DNA of 5,034 nucleotides from Nocardia sp. (GTDB lineage: Bacteria; Actinomycetota; Actinomycetes; Mycobacteriales; Mycobacteriaceae): NCBI GenBank assembly GCA_013361595.1, contig JABFXT010000112.1, positions 1 to 5,034 on the forward strand, in the 5' to 3' direction. This document shows, piece after piece, positions 1 through 5,034 of this stretch (its first letter is position 1; every line of letters begins with the position of its first letter). The translations under genes were made by a program, and so were the position numbers. Below the pieces are notes generated by a model that saw nothing but the letters and a program-made list of their open reading frames with translations, ran no database searches and was not told the origin of the DNA.

Positions 1-1
1 G

Positions 2-727
2 GCCCTCCCCGGCGGACTGCAGATCACCGAAGCCGGCTACACCCTGGACCTCGAAACGGCGATCACCGAGCCCGGCGCGACCGATCTCCGGTTCCGGATC
101 CTCGGTCCGGACGGCACCGCGGTCACCGACTTCGCCCCGATCCACGAACGCGAACTGCATCTGATCGTCGCGCGTCGGGAACTGACCGGTTTCCAGCACG
201 TACATCCGGTGCGCGACGAGCACGGCACCTGGTCGATCCGTATCGATACGAGCGAGGCGGGCGCCTACCGGGTGTTCACCGATATCGCACCGACCGCCCT
301 GGGCCGGACCATCACACTGGGCGCCGACCTCGCCGTGGCGGGACCCTATGAACCGCTTCCCGTTCCGGCCCGGGCCGATACCACCGAGGTCGACGGCTAC
401 CGGATCACCCTGACCGGCGAACTGGCCACCGGCGCGGGCGGCGCGCTCAGCTTCACCGTCGAGAAGGACGGGACCCCCGTGCACGATTTGGATCCCTACC
501 TGGGCGCCTTCGGCCATCTGGTGATCCTGCGCGCCGGCGACCTGGCCTATGTCCACGTCCACCCCGGCGGCGAGCCGGGCGACGGCGTGACCCTGGCCGG
601 GCCCGCGATCGGTTTCCACGCGGCCGCACCGGGCCCCGGAACCTACCGGCTGTTCCTCGATTTCCGGCACGAGGGTGTCGTGCGCACCGCCGCCTTCACC
701 GCCGCGGTGGCCACCACCCGGCACTGA
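2..727 (+). CDS. Histidine-motif, internally duplicated probable metal-associated protein (5' end missing)
   Basis: The reading frame is open from base 2 to the TGA at 725-727, giving 241 residues with the N-terminus outside the window. The visible part consists of two related halves of beta-rich character, at about residues 12-110 and 131-238. Half 1 has the pattern DGT, then H48, H53 and the motif H66-V-H68-P, followed by GTWSIRI and a GAYRVFTD strand. Half 2 repeats it: DGT, H172-L-V-I, H185-V-H187-P, then GTYRLFLDF. The paired H-x-H-P motifs suggest metal binding, which is inference. Similar proteins are, to my recollection, found near copper ATPases and HMA proteins in actinobacteria and are usually annotated as hypothetical or secreted. 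Whether this one has a signal peptide or anchor cannot be seen. It ends 22 bases before a terminator, so it is probably the last gene of an upstream transcript. The function is unassigned. The frame is very secure; the metal role is moderate at best. Confidence -1.
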   Translation, partial: ALPGGLQITEAGYTLDLETAITEPGATDLRFRILGPDGTAVTDFAPIHERELHLIVARRELTGFQHVHPVRDEHGTWSIRIDTSEAGAYRVFTDIAPTALGRTITLGADLAVAGPYEPLPVPARADTTEVDGYRITLTGELATGAGGALSFTVEKDGTPVHDLDPYLGAFGHLVILRAGDLAYVHVHPGGEPGDGVTLAGPAIGFHAAAPGPGTYRLFLDFRHEGVVRTAAFTAAVATTRH

Positions 728-748
728 CCGGACTCCAGCGCACCCCAC

Positions 749-784
749 GCCGGCTCACGGAAAAGCCCGTGCCGGCATATTTTT
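749..784 (+). terminator. Rho-independent terminator after the histidine-motif gene
   Basis: The left arm is GCCGG (749-753) plus CACGG (756-760), with the two bases CT bulged between them. It pairs with CCGTGCCGGC (767-776) around the six-base loop AAAAGC. The stem is followed by ATA and a run of five T (780-784). This is an unusually canonical intrinsic terminator for such GC-rich DNA. It starts 22 bases after the stop codon at 727 and should separate that gene from the MFS gene downstream. Confidence -1.
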
Positions 785-797
785 CCACCTCGCATAT

Positions 798-815
798 ACC
801 CAACCCGGGTAGGGT
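798..815. promoter_or_regulatory. Candidate CsoR-type (copper-responsive) operator upstream of the MFS/chaperone pair
   Basis: The sequence ACCCAACCCGGGTAGGGT is an 18-bp inverted repeat whose only mismatch is the symmetric pair at 802/811. It is preceded by TAT (795-797). GC-rich dyads with C-runs on the left, G-runs on the right and flanking TA steps are typical of operators bound by CsoR-family repressors in actinobacteria. The match is by general pattern; I did not compare it with a matrix. It ends 22 bases before the MFS ATG. Possible -10 elements of the TANNNT form lie on either side: TATTTT at 778-783 and TAGGGT at 810-815, the latter inside the dyad. No good -35 is visible. A repressor bound here would block the promoter or early elongation. 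The dyad is certain; the regulator's identity is inferred from the CopZ-like gene in the same unit. Confidence -1.
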
Positions 816-837
816 TCCAGGACGGATCGGAAATGCC

Positions 838-2268
838 ATGAGTACGCAGACAAGTCCCGCCACCCGTAAGTGGTGGGCGCTGGCGGTGATCGCCGCCGCT
901 CAGTTCATGGTCATCATGGACACCTCGATCATCGGGATCGCGCTGCCGCGGATGCAGGCCGATCTCGGCTTCTCCCAGGAGAATCTGACCTGGGTGTTCA
1001 ACGCCTACGTCATCGCGTTCGGCGGGCTGCTGCTGCTCGGCGGACGCCTGTCGGATCTGCTCGGCGCGCGCCGGGTGTTCGCGGCCGGCTGGATCGTCCT
1101 GTTGGGCGGTTCGGTGCTCGCCGGTGCGGCCACAACGGTGGGCGCCGAACTCGCCGGACGCGCGATCCAGGGCGCCGGTGCGGCACTCATCGCCCCGGCG
1201 GCGCTCACGCTGCTGATGATGCTCTTCGGATCGTCACCGGGCGAATTGACCAAAGCGCTGGCGGTTTACGGTGCCGCGGCACCCGCCGGTGGTACGGCCG
1301 GAGTATTCCTCGGTGGTGTCATCACCGAATACGTCAGCTGGCCGTGGGTCTTCTACATCAATGTTCCGATCGCGGTGCTCGCGCTGCTCGCCGTACCGGC
1401 GCTGATGCCCGAGGCACCGGCCCGCCGCGGCTCACTCGATCTGCTCGGCGCTGTCACCGCCACCGCCGGGCTGGCCGCCGCGGTATATGGAATCGTCCGC
1501 GCACCCGAGGTGGGCTGGGGCTCCGGACAGACGTGGGCAGTGCTGGCCGCGTCCGCGGTACTCCTCGCCGGATTCGTGCTCCTGCAATCGCGCCGCGCGC
1601 AACCGCTGATGCCGCCGGCCATCTTCCGGGCACCCGATCTCGCCGCCGCCAACCTCGCCCAGCTGCTCCTGGGTGCGGCCTGGGTGCCGATGTGGTTCTT
1701 CCTGAACCTCTATCTGCAGCAGGTACTCGGCTACAGCGCCTTCCCGTCGGGTGCCGCGCTGCTGCCGATGACCACACTGATCATGCTCGGCATGATCGTG
1801 GTCGCGCCCCGGGCGATGCAGCGATTCGGCGCGAAGCCGATGATCGTGACCGGCCTGGCGATCCTCGGCCTCGGCTTGGGCGTCATGTCGCTGGTGCGGC
1901 CCACCGGCACCTTCTGGATCGATGTACTGCCGGCGTCGCTGGTCGCCGCGGGCGGTATGGCGCTGGCCTTCATCCCCTCACTCGGCACCGCCATCGGCGC
2001 GGCCCGGCCGGAAGAAGGCGGGCTGGCCTCCGGAATCGTCAATGTGAGCTATCAGATCGGCTCCGCGCTCGGCCTGGCGGCGATGACCGCGCTGGCCACC
2101 GCGTTCGGCACCGACGAACTCGGCGACCTGCCCCGGCTCACCGACGGCTACTCCGCCGCCTTCCTCGGCGCCGGCGCGGTCGCCCTGGTCGGCGCCGCCG
2201 TCACCGCCGCGACCATGTCCTCGCCCGCCCGGCGCTCCGCATCCGCGGCAGCCGAGCCTCCGGCCTGA
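838..2268 (+). CDS. MFS transporter, DHA2 (EmrB/QacA-like, 14-TM) family
   Basis: This encodes a 476-residue inner-membrane proton-coupled exporter. The N-terminus (KWWALAVIAAAQFMVIMDTSI, residues 11-31) is the first membrane helix and carries the D28 motif typical of DHA2 drug:H+ antiporters. Conserved motif A is GGRLSDLLGARR at 68-79. A motif-C-like stretch rich in Gly and Pro lies at 145-160, followed by WPWVFYINVPI at 168-178. The length and hydrophobic profile fit 14 helices, with an Ala/Ser/Pro-rich cytosolic tail from about 461. The ATG at 838 is chosen because translation from there begins at the typical short hydrophilic leader. A longer in-frame GTG at 769 lies inside the terminator hairpin and is unlikely. 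The ribosome site is weak (AGGA at 819-822 or GGA at 829-831). The gene is probably co-transcribed with the metallochaperone 41 bases downstream. The substrate is unknown: organic toxicant, antibiotic, or a metal or metal chelate are all possible, with the neighbours favouring a metal link by inference. Confidence -1.
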   Translation: MSTQTSPATRKWWALAVIAAAQFMVIMDTSIIGIALPRMQADLGFSQENLTWVFNAYVIAFGGLLLLGGRLSDLLGARRVFAAGWIVLLGGSVLAGAATTVGAELAGRAIQGAGAALIAPAALTLLMMLFGSSPGELTKALAVYGAAAPAGGTAGVFLGGVITEYVSWPWVFYINVPIAVLALLAVPALMPEAPARRGSLDLLGAVTATAGLAAAVYGIVRAPEVGWGSGQTWAVLAASAVLLAGFVLLQSRRAQPLMPPAIFRAPDLAAANLAQLLLGAAWVPMWFFLNLYLQQVLGYSAFPSGAALLPMTTLIMLGMIVVAPRAMQRFGAKPMIVTGLAILGLGLGVMSLVRPTGTFWIDVLPASLVAAGGMALAFIPSLGTAIGAARPEEGGLASGIVNVSYQIGSALGLAAMTALATAFGTDELGDLPRLTDGYSAAFLGAGAVALVGAAVTAATMSSPARRSASAAAEPPA

Positions 2269-2299
2269 ACACCGTAGCCATCGAGAACTCGACCACTAC

Positions 2300-2304
2300 A
2301 GGAG
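2300..2304 (+). promoter_or_regulatory. Ribosome binding site of the metallochaperone gene
   Basis: AGGAG lies five bases before the ATG at 2310. It is the clearest Shine-Dalgarno sequence in the left half and fixes the start of the small HMA gene. The upstream 41-base gap after the MFS stop shows no obvious promoter or terminator, which supports co-transcription with the exporter. Confidence -1.
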
Positions 2305-2309
2305 ATCCC

Positions 2310-2516
2310 ATGAACACCAGCCACATCACCGTCACCGGAATGACCTGCGGTTGCTGCGCCGACTCGGTGCGCGACGAACTCGGCCGGATACCGGGCGTCA
2401 CCGCGGTCACTGTCGACCTCGGCACCGGCGCGGTCGGGCTCGACAGCGCGGTACCGCTCGACCGGGAATCGATCGGTGCGGCCGTCACCCGAGCCGGCTA
2501 CTCCGTCGCCGAATGA
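2310..2516 (+). CDS. copZ: CopZ-like heavy-metal-associated (HMA) copper chaperone
   Basis: A 68-residue cytosolic protein forming a single HMA (ferredoxin-like) domain, the usual size for CopZ-type chaperones. The metal loop GMTCGCC at residues 10-16 supplies the canonical MTCxxC pair C13 and C16. An extra cysteine, C15, lies inside the loop. The sequence then follows the family: helix 1 (ADSVRDELGRIPGV, 17-30), strand TAVTVDL (31-37), and the C-terminal AGYSV segment (62-66), whose Tyr is typical of Cu(I)-binding bacterial HMA domains near loop 5. The family carries Cu(I) to P1B ATPases or to CsoR/CopY-type sensors. Here no ATPase is in view and the upstream partner is an MFS exporter. A perfect terminator begins 20 bases after the stop, so this is the last gene of the unit. 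The family call is firm; Cu(I) over another soft metal is likely but inferred. Confidence -1.
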   Translation: MNTSHITVTGMTCGCCADSVRDELGRIPGVTAVTVDLGTGAVGLDSAVPLDRESIGAAVTRAGYSVAE

Positions 2517-2535
2517 ACCGAACAGCGAACAACCG

Positions 2536-2570
2536 AGGCGGGTCCCTTCCTTTCCGGAAGGGACCCGCCT
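2536..2570 (+). terminator. Strong hairpin terminator ending the MFS-chaperone unit
   Basis: A perfect 14-bp stem pairs GGCGGGTCCCTTCC (2537-2550) with GGAAGGGACCCGCC (2556-2569) around the five-base loop TTTCC, and a flanking A2536-T2570 pair extends it to 15 bp. The downstream tail is only weakly T-rich (TTCGTCGTGT), as is common in GC-rich actinobacteria. It lies 20 bases after the chaperone stop codon and separates the copper-like unit from the AraC gene. Confidence -1.
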
Positions 2571-2646
2571 TCGTCGTGTCACGACAGCCCGGCATCGCTG
2601 CTGGTGGAGTGGATTCGCGGCCCACAGCCGGACGGTGCGCGGTCCG

Positions 2647-2652
2647 TATCAT
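2647..2652 (+). promoter_or_regulatory. Candidate -10 element giving a leaderless AraC-family mRNA
   Basis: TATCAT matches the consensus TATAAT at five of six positions and fits the actinobacterial TANNNT form. Six bases (TGCGGC) separate it from the ATG at 2659, so transcription would start at or next to the A of the start codon. No Shine-Dalgarno sequence precedes that ATG. No convincing -35 hexamer is present 16-19 bases upstream, which is frequent for such promoters. Confidence -1.
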
Positions 2653-2658
2653 TGCGGC

Positions 2659-3525
2659 ATGGGCAACATCGAGTCGACCGGTGCCGCCGCGGGGCTGTGG
2701 GATATCGCGGTCCCGGCGCGGCCGGCTCGTCTCATGGGCGTGGAGATGGCCGGTTTCCGCGGGCGGACCGCGGATCCCGTCGATATCAAGGTGATCCCGC
2801 ACCCGGCGCTCACGGTATTCATCGATTTCGGCGACGGCCGGCTCGTCGACGATACGAACGATCGGCATCTGCGCGGCGGTATCTTCGCCGGATTTCTACC
2901 CGGTAGCGTGCGCGGGCTCGGTGCCGAGATCGACTGCCTGCAGATCCGGCTCTCGCCGGCGATCGCATACCGGGTGCTGGGTACCTGCGCGGAAGCGGCG
3001 GCGATGACCCCGCTCGAGGAGCTATGGGGGTCCGACGCCGAACGACTCCGGGAGCGTCTGCAGGCCGCCGGCTCCTGGGACGAGCGATTCGCGATCGCGG
3101 AGACGGCCCTCGTCCAGCACTACGAGACAGGGCGAGCCGTGGACCCGGAGGTCGCGTTCGCCTGGCGGCGGATGGTGCACAGCCGAGGCCGGATCCGGGT
3201 CGAGCGGCTGGCCGCAGAGGTCGGGTGGAGCCGGAAGCGGCTGTGGTCGCGATTCGGGTCCCAGATCGGGCTCGGTCCCAAACGCGCCGCACAACTGGTC
3301 CGATTCGACCGTGCCGCGCACCGGCTCGCGGCCGGACACAATGCCGCACTGGTGGCGGCGGACACCGGGTACGCCGATCAATCCCATCTCAGCCGGGATG
3401 TGGTGGCGATCGCCGGAATAACCCCCGCGGCGCTGGCGGCTGCTCCCTGGCTCGCCGTCGACGGGGACGCATGGGCCGGACAGGCCGGCCCGCCGCCCGC
3501 CGATCGGGGCCGGCCCCGGCCGTAA
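2659..3525 (+). CDS. AraC-family transcriptional regulator
   Basis: A 288-residue DNA-binding regulator. The C-terminal part carries the two helix-turn-helix units of the AraC/XylS family. The first spans about 178-206, with RLAAEVGWSRKRLWSRF. The second spans about 229-258, with the family hallmark VAADTGYADQSHLSRDV followed by GITPAAL. The N-terminal part (about 12-120, including HPALTVFIDFG at 48-58) would be the effector or dimerisation domain; I cannot identify its ligand. The tail from about 270 is Pro/Arg-rich and probably disordered. The ATG at 2659 is preferred because a -10-like element lies six bases upstream; extending further upstream in frame would run through the terminator at 2536-2570 and overlap the chaperone gene. 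The gene lies 134 bases before an ABC transporter on the same strand, which is its most likely target. YbtA, an AraC protein beside the yersiniabactin transporters, is a known parallel, but assigning the same role here is inference. Confidence -1.
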   Translation: MGNIESTGAAAGLWDIAVPARPARLMGVEMAGFRGRTADPVDIKVIPHPALTVFIDFGDGRLVDDTNDRHLRGGIFAGFLPGSVRGLGAEIDCLQIRLSPAIAYRVLGTCAEAAAMTPLEELWGSDAERLRERLQAAGSWDERFAIAETALVQHYETGRAVDPEVAFAWRRMVHSRGRIRVERLAAEVGWSRKRLWSRFGSQIGLGPKRAAQLVRFDRAAHRLAAGHNAALVAADTGYADQSHLSRDVVAIAGITPAALAAAPWLAVDGDAWAGQAGPPPADRGRPRP

Positions 3526-3659
3526 CATTCGTCCAATACATCCCGCGGCACCGCGGCGATGCTTGCAGTCGTATCCGGAAAGTGCCGGTGAGTCCGTGCT
3601 TCGGGCCTACCGGCGGACATGGCGCTCAGTACGCCATTCGACCGCAAGCCAGGAGCACC
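3526..3659 (+). promoter_or_regulatory. Gap between regulator and transporter: candidate control region
   Basis: This 134-base gap holds several possible control elements. CCGCGG-CA-CCGCGG occupies 3543-3556, two identical self-complementary hexamers two bases apart. A longer-range repeat, GCCGGT (3584-3589) and ACCGGC (3609-3614), could form a leader hairpin with a 19-base loop. A less GC-rich stretch right after the stop, around ATTCGTCCAATACAT (3527-3541), could be an AraC binding site, as a guess. No clear -35/-10 pair, no intrinsic terminator and no 19-bp IdeR/DmdR-type iron box was seen. It is unclear whether the ABC gene has its own promoter or is read through from the regulator. Confidence -1.
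3651..3655 (+). promoter_or_regulatory. Ribosome binding site selecting the GTG start of the ABC transporter
   Basis: AGGAG lies four bases before the GTG at 3660. It decides the start codon. The nearby ATG at 3619 is in another frame, and the codons just upstream of 3660 offer no better in-frame start. Confidence -1.
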
Positions 3660-5034
3660 GTGACCGACGTCAGCGAAGAGGCGACCAACGTCGAAACCGC
3701 CGGGGTACGCCGGCCCGATGTTTCGGACGCCCGGGCCCCCTCCGTACCGGGCGGGAGCCCGGGTCGGTTGCTGCGCCCCTATCTGGGCGGTTTCGGCGCG
3801 GTGATCGGACTGCAGATCATCGGCGCGGTCGCCGGCCTGGCACCGTTGCTGGCGGTGGCGGAACTCGGCCGGGCCCTGTTGTCCGCCGGGCCCGTCGATC
3901 ACGATCATGTGTGGCTGGTCGTGATCGTGGGCGCGAGCGGTCTCTTCGTCCGCCTGCTGTGCACAGCGGCGTCATCCGGTATCGGGCATCTCCTGGATGC
4001 CCGGGTGCAGCTGTCGTTCCGGCGGCAGTTGGCCGGACGCCTGGCCCGGGTACCGATCGGCTGGTTCTCCCGGCGCCGGACCGGTGAACTGGCGAAGGTG
4101 GTCGGTGAGGATGTGGCTGCCGTGCATCCGTTCATCGCCCACGCTCCCGGTGAGCTCGTCGCCGCATTCGTAGTGCCGCTGGTATCGCTGATCTACCTGT
4201 GCACGGTCGACTGGCGGCTCACGCTGATCACACTGATCCCGGTGGTGCTGGCGCTGGCACTGGTACCGCTAATGATGCTCCCCGCTCGACTGCGTGAACA
4301 AGAGGAATTCGACGCGGCCATGGGCCGGATATCGAATTCGGTGGTCGAATTCGTCCAGGGTATCTCCGTGGTGAAGGCATTCGGGGGCACCGATCGCGCG
4401 CACCTGGAATTCAGCTCGGCGACCGCGTCTTTCGTCGCCGTGTTCCGGCGCTGGGTGCGCGGGATGTCGGTGCTCGCCGCGGGAATGCAGCTGGTGCTCT
4501 CACCACCGTTCGTTCTGGCGGTGGTGCTGGCCGGCGGTACCGCGCTGATCACTTCCGGTGAGCTGGCCCCGCCGGATCTGCTGCCCTTCCTGCTGCTCGG
4601 TCTGGGACTGACCGCACCGGTCGCCGCTCTCGGACACGGTTTCGACGATGTGCAGGCCGCCTGGCGTGCCGTCGGCCGGATCCGCGAGGTACTCGATCTC
4701 CCGGCGCTACCGCACCCCGCCGACCCCCGTACCCCGGCCGGTCACCGGGTGGAGCTGCGCGATATCCACTTCGGCTACGAGCCCGGGCAGGAAATACTGC
4801 GTGGAATAGATCTGGTGCTGGAACCGGGTACCACGACCGCACTGGTCGGGCCGTCGGGTAGCGGGAAATCCACACTGATACAGCTGCTTCCGCGTTTCTT
4901 CGATCCGGACCGAGGTGTGATCACCCTGGGTGGGGTCGATCTGCGCGACCTCGCCGCCGACGACCTCTACCGGCGGATCTCCTTCGTCTTCCAGGACGTC
5001 AGGCTGTTGCGCGCATCGGTCGCGGACAATATCG
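3660..5034 (+). CDS. ABC transporter, fused permease and ATPase half-transporter, siderophore-type (3' end missing)
   Basis: The 458 visible residues are the front part of a half-transporter with its membrane domain first and its ATPase domain second; full members are near 580-600 residues. After a hydrophilic extension of about 36 residues, hydrophobic segments lie near 41-65, 84-104, 164-182, 187-207, 268-295 and 306-324, fitting the six helices of a type-IV (exporter-fold) permease. The ATPase domain begins near 363. It shows A-loop Tyr373 (FGYEPG), Walker A GPSGSGKST at 397-405 with Lys403, and Q-loop Gln445 in SFVFQDV. The signature motif, Walker B and H-loop lie beyond the window. The stretch GWFSRRRTGELAKVVGEDVAAVHPFIAHAPGE (134-165) resembles the matching region of YbtP/YbtQ/IrtB siderophore transporters from memory. 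No N-terminal siderophore-interaction domain is present, so it is unlike IrtA. A partner half-transporter may follow off the right end. Transport direction and substrate are unproven; a multidrug exporter is the alternative. Confidence -1.
   Translation, partial: MTDVSEEATNVETAGVRRPDVSDARAPSVPGGSPGRLLRPYLGGFGAVIGLQIIGAVAGLAPLLAVAELGRALLSAGPVDHDHVWLVVIVGASGLFVRLLCTAASSGIGHLLDARVQLSFRRQLAGRLARVPIGWFSRRRTGELAKVVGEDVAAVHPFIAHAPGELVAAFVVPLVSLIYLCTVDWRLTLITLIPVVLALALVPLMMLPARLREQEEFDAAMGRISNSVVEFVQGISVVKAFGGTDRAHLEFSSATASFVAVFRRWVRGMSVLAAGMQLVLSPPFVLAVVLAGGTALITSGELAPPDLLPFLLLGLGLTAPVAALGHGFDDVQAAWRAVGRIREVLDLPALPHPADPRTPAGHRVELRDIHFGYEPGQEILRGIDLVLEPGTTTALVGPSGSGKSTLIQLLPRFFDPDRGVITLGGVDLRDLAADDLYRRISFVFQDVRLLRASVADNI

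Noticed and set aside
769..837. A 23-residue N-terminal extension of the MFS transporter from GTG 769
   Set aside because: The GTG lies inside the right arm of the terminator hairpin, and the extension would span the candidate operator. The ATG at 838 gives the normal short leader before the first membrane helix.
870..2516. A long + strand open frame that overlaps the MFS gene and runs into the chaperone gene
   Set aside because: Upstream of 2310 it is an Arg/Gly/Ala-rich shadow of the MFS gene with no recognisable domain. Only its last 68 codons, with their own ribosome site, are the real HMA gene, so this is not an HMA fusion.
2476..2658. Longer AraC start upstream of 2659
   Set aside because: It would overlap the chaperone gene and read through the terminator hairpin. 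The added residues are not like any regulator domain I recognise.
3378..3908. Antisense open frame spanning the end of the AraC gene and the start of the ABC gene
   Set aside because: Composition is typical of a reverse-strand shadow in GC-rich DNA, there is no recognisable domain or ribosome site, and both sense genes are well supported.
3896..3927. Inverted repeat CGATCACGA / TCGTGATCG inside the ABC gene
   Set aside because: It lies within coding sequence for a hydrophilic loop and a membrane helix (VDHDHVWLVVIV), where repeated GAT/CAC/GTG/ATC codons produce such matches. No regulatory context.
1..5034. tRNA/rRNA genes, CRISPR arrays, insertion sequences, prophage or toxin-antitoxin genes
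   Set aside because: Scanned by eye on both strands. No cloverleaf, regular repeat-spacer pattern, transposase motif or terminal inverted repeats were found.

Overview
The window is GC-rich throughout and reads as the chromosome of a high-GC actinobacterium. The strong G/C third-position bias, GTG start, short Shine-Dalgarno sites and gene types fit a Nocardia- or Mycobacterium-like organism. The genus is inference, because no RNA gene or lineage marker is present. All five supported genes lie on the + strand, and the first and last are cut by the window edges.

Left part (1-2570): a probable copper/metal-handling segment. It opens with the C-terminal 241 residues of a histidine-bearing protein built from two related halves, each carrying an H-x-H-P motif (ends 727). 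A rho-independent terminator follows (749-784). Just beyond it, an 18-bp near-perfect inverted repeat (798-815) resembles the GC-rich operators of CsoR-type copper repressors. It sits directly upstream of a DHA2-type MFS exporter (838-2268). Forty-one bases after the exporter comes a 68-residue CopZ-like metallochaperone with an MTCxxC site (2310-2516). A second strong terminator (2536-2570) closes this unit. The likely logic is metal-responsive co-expression of an exporter and a cytosolic Cu(I) carrier, next to a metal-binding accessory protein.

Right part (2571-5034): an apparently independent module. An AraC-family regulator (2659-3525) has a TANNNT-type -10 element six bases before its ATG and no ribosome binding site, which is the layout of a leaderless mRNA. 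After a 134-base gap comes the 5' part of a fused permease-ATPase ABC transporter (from GTG 3660, running off the right end). Its permease region resembles siderophore-associated ABC transporters of the YbtP/YbtQ/IrtB type. An AraC regulator beside such a transporter suggests metallophore or siderophore traffic, but no iron-box operator is visible and a drug-exporter role is not excluded.

No tRNA, rRNA, CRISPR array, insertion sequence or attachment site was seen. The non-coding gaps (728-837, 2517-2658, 3526-3659) are all under 150 bases, and their contents are described in the entries. I found no clearly undescribed system. The most interesting items are the candidate metal operator driving an MFS exporter plus copper chaperone, and the duplicated histidine-motif protein.
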